Shown: positions 45,899-58,554 of the stretch, piece by piece
How the letters are laid out: every line of letters starts with the position of its first letter
How positions within the stretch are numbered: the first letter of the stretch is position 1
Origin: Cacajao melanocephalus
Taxonomy: Eukaryota; Chordata; Mammalia; Primates; Pitheciidae
DNA length: 64,000 nucleotides
Assembly: GCA_963573385.1 (NCBI GenBank)
Contig: CAUYLG010034927.1
Span: 102,447 to 166,446, forward strand
Direction: 5' to 3'
The notes under the pieces: generated by a model
The model's input: only the letters and a program-made list of their open reading frames with translations
The model's database searches: none
What the model was told of the DNA's origin: nothing
Position numbers and translations under genes: made by a program

Positions 45899-46272
45899 TA
45901 TATTGGTCCATTCTCACATTGCTAATAAAGATATACGCGAGGTTGGGTGATTATGAAGAAAAGAGGTTTAATTGACTCACAGTTTTGCATGACAGGGGAG
46001 GCCTCAGGAAACTTAAAATCATGGCAGGAGAGGAAGCAAACTCATCCTTTTTCACGTGGTGGCAGAAGAGAGCATGAGTGCCCAGTGAAGGGAAAAGCCC
46101 CTTATAAAACTATCAGATTTCATGAGAACTAACTCACTATCACAGAAACAGGATGGAGGAAGCTTTCCCCATGATTCAATTATCTTTACCTGGTTCCTCC
46201 CATGATGCATGGGGATTATGGGAAGTACAATTCAAGATGAGATTTGGGTGGGAACATGGCCATACCATATCA
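45899..46272 (-). mobile_element. THE1/MST solitary LTR
   Basis: Near full-length antisense LTR from 'ttggtccattctcacatt' to 'catggccataccatatca', including 'cacagttttgcatgacaggg' and 'atcagatttcatgagaac'. Confidence 0.9.
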
Positions 46273-46715
46273 GCTGGAGAAGCATTTTAAGCGTAGGCAC
46301 TAAAAATAAACTTGTCAAGAGAGGATGCATGTAAGTAAAATACCACTTGTTACTTGTTTTTTCTAGCAAGAGTAAGGAACAGCTGGGTCCTACCTCAGTC
46401 CATGCAAAGCCACCTGTGTATTTTTTTTCCATAGGCCCCAGGAAATTATTTGGCTTTATTTTCCTGTTAAATTTGTTTTTTTCCTCTATTTCCTGAGGCT
46501 CTTATCTTCATGAGGCTGGCTCTTTATTTTCCTGTTAACCAAGATAATCCTCATGTTTTATGATTACCCTTTTTCTAGACAATAAAAGACAATACAAATA
46601 CAATAATGAAGTTCAGGGTAGTTGCAAAGGTTTCAGGTACTTACTAAAGTTTTCAGTTATTGTTATTAGATAATGTACATTTTCTGTAATCTCACTTTTA
46701 TTAAACAAGTGATGA

Positions 46716-46918
<203 letters not shown>

Positions 46919-46963
46919 ATGTTCATTGTTAAAAGCTGAAAAAGTAAAGAAAGGCATGGAGCA

Positions 46964-47163
46964 ATTGTCCTCAAGATTTTCTGTGTATAAGAATCAGAAA
47001 CATCCTAGGGAAACTCCTGGAAAGATAGTCCATGGACCAGCGGCATCAGTATCATCTTAGAGTGTGTTAGAACCGAAGATTTTAAGGTCTTATCCTGGAC
47101 CCACTGAATTTGCATTTAAAAAAAAAGTCAGGTGATTCCTATGCATGCTAAGTTCAAGACATG
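46964..47163 (+). repeat. MER5A (hAT-Charlie)
   Basis: 'catggaccagcggcatcagt', 'atcatcttagagtgtgttag', 'cctggacccactgaatttgc' and 'caggtgattcctatgcatgc' follow the MER5A consensus order. Confidence 0.8.
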
Positions 47164-47164
47164 T

Positions 47165-47425
47165 GGTATAATATCATTTGTATGAAATGTACAGAAAAAT
47201 CAGTAGAAATGGGTAATAGAGTAATGATGCCCTGTGGGTGGGGACTGGAGATTAACAGTAAAAAACATGAGAGATTTTATTGGGGCAATGGAAATGCTTT
47301 AAAACTGATTTATGATGAAGATGGCACAAGTTGGTAAAATGTGTAAAATGACTCAACTGTGCACTTGAAATAGGTGATATATGAGATATATAAAATATGC
47401 CTCAACAACGTTGAGAGAAAAATAT
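47165..47425 (+). repeat. L1M 3' UTR end
   Basis: 'ctgtgggtggggactggaga', 'ttggggcaatggaaatgctt' and 'ctgtgcacttgaaataggtg' fit an old L1 3' end. Confidence 0.6.
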
Positions 47426-47639
47426 GTTTGCCAAAATGTGAATTCCTGAGTCCTATCTTAGATTCCTTGTTGTTTCATTTAGTTTGTGGACCTCCAACTG
47501 AGAAACAGTGATATAAAGTAAATAGTAACAACCTAAACCCCCAAACCCACCCTGACCATCACTTGAACCTCTCTCCTCCTTCCCCATCTTCTTCACATGC
47601 CTTGAAGAACTCCAGTGTCAGTAGATGTAGCTGTGCACT

Positions 47640-48010
47640 TTAATTGCTAGGTAATAAATATCCCATAATATGCTGGCACCCTTTCACTATATTGATTGTG
47701 ATAAAGAATTTTTTCATTATTGCAGTGTTGGAGTTGCAATTTTCATTGTTGCTTCTATGTACATGTGCAAGTGTTTATTTAGAATATGTACATAGAGGTG
47801 GAAATTTAATATAACTGTATGAACATTTAAAATTGTAATAAATACTTTAAAATAATCTTCAAAGAAGCCCCCAATTTACCCTCCACCAATATGGAATAAG
47901 AATGGCCATTTCCTCTAGGTGAATGATTAATAAAGGCTATCAGTCTTTTTTGTGTTACCCATGTGTTGGGCAGAAAAACTTAATTCATTATTTCAATTTA
48001 TATTTCTTTG
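47640..48010 (-). repeat. L1M fragment
   Basis: 'gcccccaatttaccctccac', 'caatatggaataagaatggc' and 'tttcaatttatatttctttg' correspond to reversed L1M 3' UTR. Confidence 0.5.
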
Positions 48011-49299
48011 GATAAGCATGCTTTCTGTATTTTTCCTCATTCTGATTTTCTTCATTCTTTAAACCTGTTGTTTTTTTCGCATTGTCTTTTGAAGATATAT
48101 GTCGTTTTCTTATTTATTTCTATAAACTTTATTTGTTGTGGTAAACTGTTTCTTTTAAGAGCTAATACTGATATACAGTGTGTTACATGCATTTTCATTA
48201 GCTTAAGGTTTCTTTCATTATTCTAATTTAAAATGTTTACATAATTATATTTGTCAGTCTTTGTACATTCATTGAGGATATAACTTTCTAAATAGATATG
48301 TACTAATCCCGATGGCATGTATTAATTACCCTTTTTCTACTGAGAAACATTTAATAATTTCTAAAATTATATTACCCTCCCCCTCAAACACACACCCCTA
48401 GTTTCATTTCTAGGCTCTTCATTATGTCCTTCTGTTTCTTCTCTGGTACAAATAGTTTCAATTACTGCTATTTCAAAATATATTTTATTATCTTGTAAAG
48501 CTAGTTCTCCTTCACTAGTTCTCCTTCACATGTTTTTCCTGACTAGTAAAAAACGAAATCAAAATTGCCTTTCAAGAATAAACAAATGATTATCTCTCTA
48601 TTCCAGTCATTTCTCATTTTTGCTTTTACTTGTTTCTACAAAAATTTGCTGCTGATGGGATAGAGGGTGTCATTATACACATTTGCATTAGCAATTTTGT
48701 GCAAAATAAGTTATGGCATATGAAGAGAAGAACAAACATGTTTCTAGGAACTTCTATATGTCAGGCATCTTAACTATAGATATTCTCAAAAGAAGGAAGT
48801 AGGGAGCAAGCAAAATTAAGGAGAGCTACTCTGTACTCTTGGTGTCTCAAGTATTTTTATCATATGATTTCCCTAAACAATATTGAATCGTTAGTGAAAA
48901 AATGTGGTAGCATTTTTATGTCGTCAATTCAATCTATATCTATACCTAAATTTCCCTCCCACACCCACACATATATCTTATGTGTCTTTCTGAAGAGAAT
49001 TAGAAACAGTGATCTGGGAGGAAACTGAAGAGTCCAACACATGCAGATGTATTCTGAATCTCCTTTTCATCCTCTGTACATCCCTTTTCTGGTACGATTC
49101 CCATGATTGCCTTCCTCTGCCTGAGGCTTACACGCTGTTTCCCAGAGTTTAATCCTTTCCTCTTTATATCTCCTATAGATCTTAGAATCAAGTGCCTTTA
49201 GGAGCAGGCCAGTAACAAAGGAAGTGGAGCAGGTTTTAACAGGATAGTGCCTGGTGAGGACTAAGACAAACCAGAAAGGGTGTGCCCCATTAAAGGATG
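48011..49299. other. AT-rich interval, nothing recognised
   Basis: No repeat family or gene is identified. A 72-codon plus frame (48,008-48,226) is Phe/Leu/Ile-rich and matches no family I know. Confidence 0.35.
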
Positions 49300-49405
49300 T
49301 TCAGATTCAAACATTTAATATTTATTAAATATGTATATGTTCAGATTCAAACATTTAATATTTATTAAATATCTGTATTTAAACATTTAATATTTATTAA
49401 ATATC
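49300..49405. repeat. 40-bp tandem repeat, 2.7 copies
   Basis: The unit contains 'aaacatttaatatttattaa', present at 49,309, 49,349 and 49,381. The first two units also share 'ttcagattc'. The 20-base core is unchanged between copies, which suggests recent duplication. Confidence 0.9.
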
Positions 49406-49510
49406 TACTGTCTCAAGAAACCTACCTGGCAACCTTTGATCCTTGACTGTCCTGGTCATCTATTCCATGCTTGAACTTACTGTTTATGTGCTAATTACTC
49501 CTAAGTCTAT

Positions 49511-49866
49511 ATACTAGTCTGTTTTCACACTGCTATAAAGAAATACCTGAGACTGGGTAATTTATAAACAAATGAGGTTTAATTGACTCACTGTTCTGCA
49601 TGACAGGGGAGGCCTCAGGAAACTTATCAAGTTGAGAGGTAAAGGGGAAGCAGGCACCTTCATTAGGTGGCAGGAGGAGTGAGAGCACAGGAAAAGCTTC
49701 CACTTTTAAAACCATCAGATCTGTGAGACTCACTCACTAACAGGAGAGCAGCATTGGGGAAACTGCCCCCATAATACAATTACCTCCCATCAGTATCCTC
49801 CCTTGACACATGGAAATTACGATTCAAGATGAAATTTGGGTGGGGATACAGAGCCAAATGAAATCA
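49511..49866 (-). mobile_element. THE1/MST solitary LTR
   Basis: Antisense LTR from 'actagtctgttttcacactg' to 'acagagccaaatgaaatca'. Possible short flanking repeat 'gtctat/gtcttt'. Confidence 0.9.
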
Positions 49867-50009
49867 GTCTTTATCATTAATTCAGTTTTCTCTTCTTAGT
49901 TTTAGATCAGCATATCCAATTCTGTAGGGAACATTTCTAAATACACATTGGATATATACCAGGTAAATATACATAAAAACTAAACTCATGTTCTAAACTT
50001 GCTCCTCCT

Positions 50010-50850
50010 CATTTTTACGTCTCATTTACGTTTAGTGCTAAAGCCAGAATCTTGGAACACAAGCCTGACTCCCTACTCTGTCCTCTATCTCCAAATGAAC
50101 AGCAAGTCAAATACAAATCACCTCCATGATTTCGCTAAAGTCTATTTGTTATCCCTATTCCCACTTCACTCTCTTAATTTGGCTTTTCATAATATTTTTG
50201 TTCTGGATGATTGCAACAGCCTAATTATAGCTCCATGTTTCTCGTGTCACTTTTAAGCTTGTTTAAAAATACTTTTACCTTTATTATCTTTCTAAAATAA
50301 AAATTTAGTGGAAACATTTCTTTGCTTCAAAGCCTCAGTGGCTCACTGGACATGAGGTACACATGGCTCTTGGTCTTACCTCTACATCTTTTCAGCTTCC
50401 TTTCTCATCACTTCCATTGTCCCATCCTCCTATTCTACCTCCTCTAGCCACGATCATTAGCCTGAGTCAAATGTGGTGTGGACTTCAAAATCTTTGCTCA
50501 TGATATTCGTTCCATTTCATGGTAATTTTCCACACTTCTCTCATCACATTCCACGTGGCTAACTCTTATCAACACTGCAGGACTCAACCCAGTGTAATTA
50601 TTCCAGGAAATTCAGCGTTGCTTGTTTTTATTTCTATCTTAACATATATGCTTTTTAATCTTTTTAATTGTCTCTCTCTTCATTATCCCCAGTGCATCTT
50701 GAATTAGTGACTCAATTTTGCTTATTTTTTATATCTACAATATGCATAAATTTTGCTTATTTTTTATGTCTATGATATGTACCTGTTACAGAGGAGATAT
50801 TAAATAAACGATTGTTTAAATATGTGAATGAATGAATGAATGACTGGGGA
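50010..50850 (+). repeat. L2 LINE, long 3' portion
   Basis: 'gatgattgcaacagcctaat', 'tctttctaaaataaaaattt', 'ttgctcatgatattcgttcc' and a terminal (GAAT)n at 50,826-50,841. AT-enriched version of L2. Confidence 0.65.
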
Positions 50851-50979
50851 GAATAGGATGTAACCTAGAACTTGAGAACGTAAACATGATTTGGGAAGAC
50901 GAGTAACATTGAGAGCACTAAGTTTTCATGATTCTTTCATGAAACGAGTATCAGATACATTTGATATAAAGAAATATGA

Positions 50980-51275
50980 GCCAGGCGCAGTGGCTCACTC
51001 TTGTAATCCCAGTACTTTGGGAGGCTGAGCAGGTAGATGGTGAGATCAAATAGATTGAGACCATCCTGGCTAACATGGGGAAACCCCATCTCTACCAAAA
51101 ATACCAAAAATGAGCCGGATGTGGTGGCACATGCCTGTAATCCCAACTACTTGTGAGGCTGATGCAGGAGAATCTCTTGAACCCAGGAGGCTGAGGTTCC
51201 CATGAGCAGAGATCACGCCACTCCACTCCAGCCTGGGTGACAGAGCGAAACTCCATCGCAAAAAAAAAAAAAAAA
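50980..51275 (+). repeat. AluS-like element
   Basis: Full-length sense Alu with a 16-A tail. Imperfect flanks: 'aagaaatatga' before and 'aaaatatatga' after. Confidence 0.93.
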
Positions 51276-52831
51276 TATATGAAATAGTAAAAATAATGTT
51301 CCAGAAAAACCCAAATAAAATCTGAATTTTAGTAAATAAACTACATGAGTAAAAAAACTTGAAATATAATGTATAGAAACATTTTTTGTTTAATTTTTGT
51401 CCAAATACTAGGATAAAATCAAACTTAAGCTTTATTTCAGAAAAAAACCTTAATTCTTGTGGGTAAACATTTTCTAATAAATAGTACACTCAATATTTTG
51501 TTATAAAATTAGTAATAAGTTTAAGATAAAAGTCTCTATTGGTATGAGGGTCTACCAAAATTTGATTTATATCATATGAAGAATCATTGAATACTTCAAT
51601 ATTGCCCGTATTATAATGTTACATTGATTTCTTTTTTGTGTTTATGTTATACCAGGTTTCATAGTTAACTATTTTTAATGGGATGATTTAATCAAACTAA
51701 TTACAATGAACTGCATTATAATGGCATTCTATTATTTGGTAATTTAATTGAATGTGGTTTCATGTATCTCTTAGGTTTGTTACATTAATAAAAGTCTTAA
51801 CAAAGAATTAGAGGCATTGAGTGCTTTCAAACCAAAATCTCTGCATTCAACCTAAGCTGATGGGCATAGCATTATGATAATCCTTCAATTAGTTGCCTGA
51901 AAATAATAGTGTTAGTAAAATAAAATCGTTTACTATAAACCAAGGAAATCAATGTAAAATTCTGAATTCTGAAATTATTTAAAAATTCTAAAATTTCGGA
52001 TAAAAAAGTGATTTGATGTTCTTTAGGCAAGTATTTGAATATTACCAGAGGAGAATATGAAGATAATTTGAAAAGTAAAAATGTGAAATGAGATCCTAAA
52101 CTTAGTAGATGTAAATTAAATAAAACTTAGGAGGCTGGCAAGGTAAAATATTGCTTTTAAGAAGAAAATTTCTGTTGGAAATACAATTTACATTAAGGAC
52201 ATGTAAAGAATTAGAGTGCTATTATGCTACAGCTATGAGGTTATTACTAGGCTATTTGATAGTATAATTTAACCTCCTCTAATATGAGGGAGTAAAGTTC
52301 AAGCCAGCTATAATCCTGGGCTATAGAGGAGAACAAAACACCCAAAGAATGCCTGCACCTGCGATGTTATCTACAGACCTAATACGTGGGTTGAAAATCT
52401 CCCAGTAATGATTGGAGAACAGAATTAGAATAATTCTCTTTGCTCAATGTTTAGTAAAGAAAAGAAAAATTAAATAGTAGGTACATCTGGCAGCATCTCA
52501 CACCAAGTACCCTACAATTATTTCCTTCACTCCAAATTCCAAGGAACTACGGGCAAAAATAACATAATTCTTAGGTTAGAAAACACAAAGATCTAAACAT
52601 AAAGTTTTTCGGTTTTGTTTGTTAACATTCTTCCTGTCTGCTTAGATAATTTGAGCATGATATGATCTCTGGTTTTTCTGTATATATGTTTAATTGTGCA
52701 GATGTCAATATAAAAACACTGAAAATTATTAGCAGTTTATTCAAAATTATATATAATTTTAATAATAAAACACATGAATGTAATTATAACTGATTTATTA
52801 ATTATAATTAAATTTAAAAATAACTTATATT

Positions 52832-52860
52832 TTTGATTACTATGCTATATAGTAATCAAA
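52832..52860. repeat. Perfect 12-bp hairpin
   Basis: 'tttgattactat' (52,832-52,843) and its exact complement (52,849-52,860) are separated by five bases. It may be the core of a very small decayed DNA transposon or a chance palindrome in AT-rich DNA. Confidence 0.8.
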
Positions 52861-52882
52861 TATAGATCACCATATAATAATC

Positions 52883-53037
52883 AAATCTAGAAAATATAGA
52901 CCTGTTTTAAATCTAGAAAATATAGACCTGTTTTAAATCTCACTTAAAAGGACAAAATATTAAAACACTTAGGCTTAAATAAGGTTTGAAAATTATTTTA
53001 GTCAAATATAGGTATAATTGAAATATAGGTATAATTG
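52883..53037. repeat. Two adjacent microduplications
   Basis: A 26-bp unit beginning 'aaatctagaaaatatagacc' occurs 2.2 times (52,883-52,940). 'aaatataggtataattg' occurs twice in tandem (53,004-53,020 and 53,021-53,037). Both are exact. Confidence 0.9.
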
Positions 53038-53459
53038 AAAGTAACAAATATTTCATACTCTTTATTCAAATGCCAATAAATAAGATGAAAAGATACTGAA
53101 GTAAAATATCACTAACAAATGAAATCATATAAAATATAGGACAGAAACAAAAAATGAATGATTTTATGCCAAATCCTTAAAATTAAATATTTATGAAACA
53201 GAAAGAATTGAAAGACTATGAACCTTATATAAATCTTTGCACTATTTCCTTCTGTAAATAATATGTTTAAGAGTATAAAATTATACAAATGAAGAGATCA
53301 TGGTCATTCTGAAGTTAAATACCCTTTAATTTTTTATTCTATTGCTATGCTTATTAAATACAGAGGATCATATTAACTAGTATGTCATTTATGCTGGTGG
53401 CGTAAAATAAAATCAGCTTTTCTTAAATTATTCTCTCAGAAAGCTTAAGAAGTGGCCCT

Positions 53460-53810
53460 ATGTTTTCCACTAACACAATGAATAAAGGCTGTTTAAGAGA
53501 ATTGTATTGTTTGTGTGGCCCAGGGTTTAGCGTGATACAAGAACAGCTATATTGTAAAGCTGACTGGGTAAGTGTCTTTTTCTCTGAGGCTTATGAATGC
53601 TGGAGCTGCTCTCTCATGCAGCCTATTTTCTGTTTACTATACAGATCCATCACCTTCCATGCTGCTTCAGCTGTGTCAGTTCAAATGACTTTCCAAACAG
53701 TCCCTGGAATGCCAACTGTAAAAGATGGATTTATTTGCTCAGTCTCCTTACTCAAGCATGTATCTTGGGTGTGGATAGAGTCAGACCTTTTATTTTAATG
53801 TACAACTTTT
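53460..53810 (+). other. Less AT-rich island with open frame and splice-like signals
   Basis: A 112-codon frame (53,460-53,798) in a block clearly less AT-rich than its neighbours. Inside it, TGG|GTAAGT (GT at 53,568-53,569) and 'tttactatacag' (AG at 53,641-53,642) would bound a 75-bp intron. No domain or family recognised, and Cys and Trp are unusually frequent. May be a decayed exon, an unknown repeat or a conserved element. Confidence 0.2.
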
Positions 53811-56035
53811 AAGATACAGTTAGCTCTGCTATGATGTTTGTTTTGAGAAATCAAATTTGTTCCAAAGTGATAGTTAAGAGATAATTGAAGAATAACATTA
53901 ATTTGCATTTGACGACATGCAGTTTTCTGCTCTAGAAACACAAGGTGTATGCAAAAAAAAAAAAAAAAATGCACCCAGTTGAATGAAGCTATGTGGGAGT
54001 AAATTAAACACATATATGCACATCTTAAATATGTACCAGTTACCTCTGTTCACCACTTATCCACATCTGTTCTTACAAGTTTCCCTTCTATTTGAGATAA
54101 CCCTGCTTCCACGATTTCATAATAACTCACTAGCTGAAAACTGTCTTATGCTCATTCCTACAAGCAAAGTTCAGGTTTCTTTCAAGGTAAAGTGACATAT
54201 TTATTGTAGTATTTATGTAATTTTAAATAATTAACCTATTTAAAAATGCACTACATCATATGATAGCAGCATTGACCATATTACCAAGAGTAAAATAAAC
54301 TCTAAAACTAGTGCATGCTATAATATATTCTCAGTTTTCAGAGTAAAAGATGATAGAAACCATCCATGGGAAATTTAGAAAAAAAATGACAGTGCTTCTC
54401 TTACAAAAAATTCTGCTAGTTCTTGCACTTTATAAAATTATTGTCATTACTTTCGAATTGTTACATGTTTTCACATTAGTACAACTTACTGTTATCATCA
54501 AACTATAATAAGAGTCTGAAATAGTACACAGGATTCTCTCCAAAAATATTTTTGGAGTTTGTTCGATCTTATTGGAGCAGAATCCATTTTCACTGAGATT
54601 TTGTTGTGCAAAATCCTGAGAAAATCTATGAATATCTCCAAATAAAAATAAATATCTAGTCAAGAGATCTACTGTACAAAATAGTGACAATAGTTAATAA
54701 CAATATACTGTAATTTAAAAAAATCCTGAAAGAGGATGTTAAATGTTCTTATGACAAAAATGATTATGTGAGGAAATGCATACAGTAATTAGCTGTATAT
54801 AGTCATTCTACACTGCATATGTACTTTAAAACACAATTAATACATATAATTTTATCTGTCAATTTAAAAAACGATAAAGTAAATTAAAAAGATCTGAATT
54901 TTAAAATGTTTTTATCAAATTAATCCATATGATAATCTAAATTCTGGGATATTTTGCATCAATATGTAAGCCCTTATTTCTATTCATTTATAATATAAAA
55001 GTGAATTGTAATACTTATCACTTTCATCTAAAACACAGAGATTGTCCCCCATTTTTAGAAAATAATTTTAGCTTTTATTTTAGATTTTGGGGTATCTGTG
55101 TAGGTTTATTACATGGGTATATTGCATGATGCTGAGGTTTGGGGTATGACTGATCCCATCACCCCAGTACTGAGCATATTACTCAATAGTTTTCCAAAAC
55201 TTGTCTGCCTCTTTCCCTTTCTCCTGTATTAGTCCTCAGTTTCTGAAGTTGCCATCTTTATGTCCATGAGTAGCCATTGTTTAGCTTCCACATGTAAGTG
55301 GGAACATGTGGTGTTTGATTTTCTGTTCCTGTATTAATACCTGTAAGATAATAGCCTCTATCTGCATTCATATTGCACAAAGAATATAATTTTATTTTTT
55401 TATGGCTGTGTAGTCTTCTGTATTGTATACATACCACATTTTCTTTATCCAATCCACCATTGATGGGCACCTACAATAATTTCATGTCTTTGCTATTGTG
55501 AATAGTGCTATAATGAACATATAAGTGCATGTGTCTTTTTGGTAGAATAATTTATTTTCCTTTTAGTATATACTCAGTAATGGGATTGCTGCGGCAAATG
55601 GTAGCTCTCTTCTTAGATCTTTGAGAAATCCTCTAAACTGTTTTCCACAGTAACTGAACTCATTTGCATTCCTGCCAACAGTGTATAAACATTCCCTTTT
55701 CTCTGCAGCCTTGCCACAACCTATTATTTTTTTGACTTTTTAGTAATAGCCATTATGACTGGTTAGAGATAGTATCTCACTGTGTATTTGGTTAGCATTT
55801 CTCTGATGATTATCAATGTGGAATATTTTTTCATTTGTATGTTCTGCTATTGTGTCGTTTTTTGAGAAGTGTCCATGTCTTTTGCCCATTTTAAGTGAAG
55901 TTATTTATTTCTTGCTTATTAAATTGTGTTAAGTTCTTTATAGATTGTGAGTATTAGACCATTGTAAGATGTATAGTTTGAAAATATTTATTTCCTATTC
56001 TGTATAGGTTGTCTGTTTACACGGTTGAGTTTTGC

Positions 56036-56339
56036 ATTAGTTGATTTTCACCTGAGACTGGGTAAAAGAAAGAAGGTTTAACTAACTCCAGTTCTGCATG
56101 GCTAGGGAGGCCTCAGGAAACTTACAGTCATGGCAGAAGTCAAAGGATAAGCTAGTACTTTTTACACAAGGCAGCGGGAAAGGGAGAGAGAGCAGAGGAA
56201 ACCACTACTTATAAAATCATCAGATCTCATGAGAAAAGCATCCCCATAATCCAATCACTTCCCACCATGTCCCTCCCTGGACATGTAGGGATTACAGTTC
56301 CAGATGAGATTTGGGTGTGGACACAGAGCCAAACCATCT
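56036..56339 (-). mobile_element. THE1/MST solitary LTR nested in L1
   Basis: Antisense LTR with 'acctgagactgggtaaaaga', 'cagttctgcatggctaggga', 'atcagatctcatgagaaaag' and the end 'cagagccaaaccatcta'. An internal part is deleted. The L1 continues on both sides ('tgtttacacggttgag' and 'ttttgctgtgcagaaactc'). Confidence 0.9.
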
Positions 56340-57429
56340 AGTTAATTTTGCTGTGCAGAAACTCAGTTTAATTAGGTTCCACTTGTCAATGTTTGTTTTT
56401 GTTGCAATTGCTTTTGAGGACTTCGTCATAAATTCTTTGCCAAGGCTGATATCTAGAATGGTGTTTCCTAAGTTTTCTTCTAGGATTCTTATAGTTTGAG
56501 GTTTCACATTTACATCATTAGCCCATCTTCAGTTAACTTTTGTATATGGTGAAAGGTAGGTGTCTAGTTTTATTCTTCTGTATATGGCAATCCAGCAACA
56601 TTTATTGAATAGGGAGTCCCTTTCCCCATTGCTTGTTTTTATCAACTTTGATGAAGATAAGATGGCTGTAGGTTTGTGGCTTTAATTCTGAATTCTCTAT
56701 TCTGTTCTATTGGTGTATGTGCCTGCTTTTGTACCATTATCATGTTGTTTTGGTTACTGTGGCCTTATAGTGTAGTTTGAAGTAAGGTAATGTGATGCTT
56801 TTAGCTTTGTTCACTTTATCTGGAATTGCTTTGACTATTTGGGCTCTTTATTCATTTCATATAAATTTTAGAATGTTTTTTTATAGTTCTGTAACAAATG
56901 ACATAGGTCGCTTGATAGAAATAGCATTGAATATGTAGATTGCTTTGTATAGTATTTAATGACACTGATTCATCCAATTCTTGAACATGAAATGTTTTTT
57001 TGTTTGTTTGTTTATATCAACTATCATTTTTTTTAGCAGTGTTTGCAGTTTTCCTTGTAAAGATTTTTAACCTTTTTGGTTAGATATATTCCTAGGTTTT
57101 TTTTTTGGCAATTAAAAATAAAATTTCATTTTTTATTTGAGTCTCAGCTTGAGCGTTATTGATGTATAGAAATGCTACTAACTTGTGTATATTGATTTTA
57201 TAGCCTGAAACTTGACTGAAGTTGTTTATCAGTTCCAAGAGCCTCTTGGGTTTTTAAGGTATAGAATCATATTGTCAACAAAGAGACAGTTTGCCTTCTT
57301 CTTTTCCTGTTTGAATGCCTTTTATTTATTTGTCTTGCCTGATTGCTCTGGCTAGGACTTCCAGTACTATTATATGTTGAATAGGAGTGGTGAGAGTGGG
57401 CATCTTTCTCTTGTTCTAGTTCTCAATGG

Positions 57430-58103
57430 TGTAAATAATGAAAATAAGCAAGGCTAGTCTCAATCATTTTAAGAGGTTTATTTGCCAAAGTTAAGATCAT
57501 GTGACTGGGAGGCAAGGTCTATGCCTTTCTCAAAAGATAATTTTGAGGGCTTCAGTATTTAAAGGGAAAGGGGTAGATATTGGGAAAAGAAGAAGAAATA
57601 CGTTTTTAAAAAATGTGTCAGTAGATAAGAGACAAAGGTTTTATTCTTTTGAGTCTTTGATCAGTCTTTCACTGAATACATAATTTTTGTGTGAGAAGGA
57701 GGGTACAAAATATAGTCACTTATGCCTTTATGTGGCTCAGTGAATCTGTATATTTACATAAGATAACATAAACAATATGACAGAGAAAGCAATCAGATAT
57801 GCATTTGTCTCAGGTGAGCAGAGGGATGACTGAGTTCTGTCCTTTGTTCTGCACCTGTGAAGATAAACTATCAATTTACATTGCCAAAGTGAAATTCGAA
57901 AGAATTATTTTAGGTTAAAGATCTTGGGTCCCACAAGGAATTTCCTTAGGCGCGAATCTCGAGGAAGGTAGGTAGCTTTTTATCTTTGTAGCTATCTTAT
58001 TTAAGAGCCAAATGGGAGGCAGATTTGTGTGACCCAATTCCTAGCTTTACTTTTCCCTTTGGCTTAGTGAGTTTGGGGACGTGAGATGTATTTTCTTTCT
58101 GCA
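57430..58103 (-). mobile_element. ERV1-type solitary LTR nested in L1
   Basis: About 674 bp starting TGTAAATAATG and ending TTCTGCA (TG...CA), inserted in ORF2. The L1 reads 'gttctcaatgg' before and 'agggaaatctttccag' after. The flanking 4-bp 'atgg/aggg' fits the 4-bp duplication of gammaretroviral-type ERVs. Words such as 'aggtttatttgccaaagtt' and 'tgagcagagggatgact' are typical of a MER4-group-like LTR. The exact family is unsure. Confidence 0.65.
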
Positions 58104-58402
58104 AGGGAAATCTTTCCAGTTTTTGCCCATTTAGTATGATGTTGGTTGTGGGTTTGTCATAGATGGCTTATTATTTTGAGGTATGTCTCTTCTATGCCTA
58201 ATTTCTTGAGCATTTTTGTCATGAAGGGATGTTGGATTTTATTGAAAGTATGTTCTGCATTCTATGTTTATTGAAACAATCATTTTTTAAAAAATCTGCT
58301 TATGTGGTGAATCAATTTCATTGATGTGTGTGTTCAACAACCTTGTATTTCAGATATGAAGCCTTTTTGATCACAGTGTATAACCTTTTTGATGTGCTTA
58401 CA

Positions 58403-58554
58403 GGTATTTAGTACTATGAAATTTCCTCTTAACTCTGCTTTTGTGGCATCCAAGAGATTCTGGTATGTTGCGTCTGTTTTAATGAGTTGCAATTTTTAAA
58501 AATTTGTTTCTTAATATTATATTTTACCTAAAAGTCATTCAGAAGCAAGTTGTT
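58403..58554 (-). repeat. Duplicated ORF2 segment inside the L1 (partner 59,270-59,424)
   Basis: This segment replaces about 15 bp of normal ORF2 between 'gatgtgct' and 'ctagtattttgttgggg'. It repeats 59,270-59,424 in direct orientation, sharing 'tctcttaactctgctt'-like and 'atattttacctaaaa' words and the same non-consensus features (about 85% by eye). The downstream copy is in its expected L1 position, so it is the source. Confidence 0.75.

Larger units (their letters stand above)
51276..55064. other. AT-rich interval, mostly unassigned
   Basis: Nearly 3.8 kb of AT-rich DNA with no repeat family I can name. It contains small tandem and palindromic structures (52,832-53,037) and one less AT-rich island (53,440-53,810). 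Reading frames are 60-112 codons. Confidence 0.4.

Noticed and set aside
49300..49405. Short regularly spaced repeats suggestive of a CRISPR array
   Set aside because: Tandem copies without unique spacers, in primate DNA. No cas-like gene.
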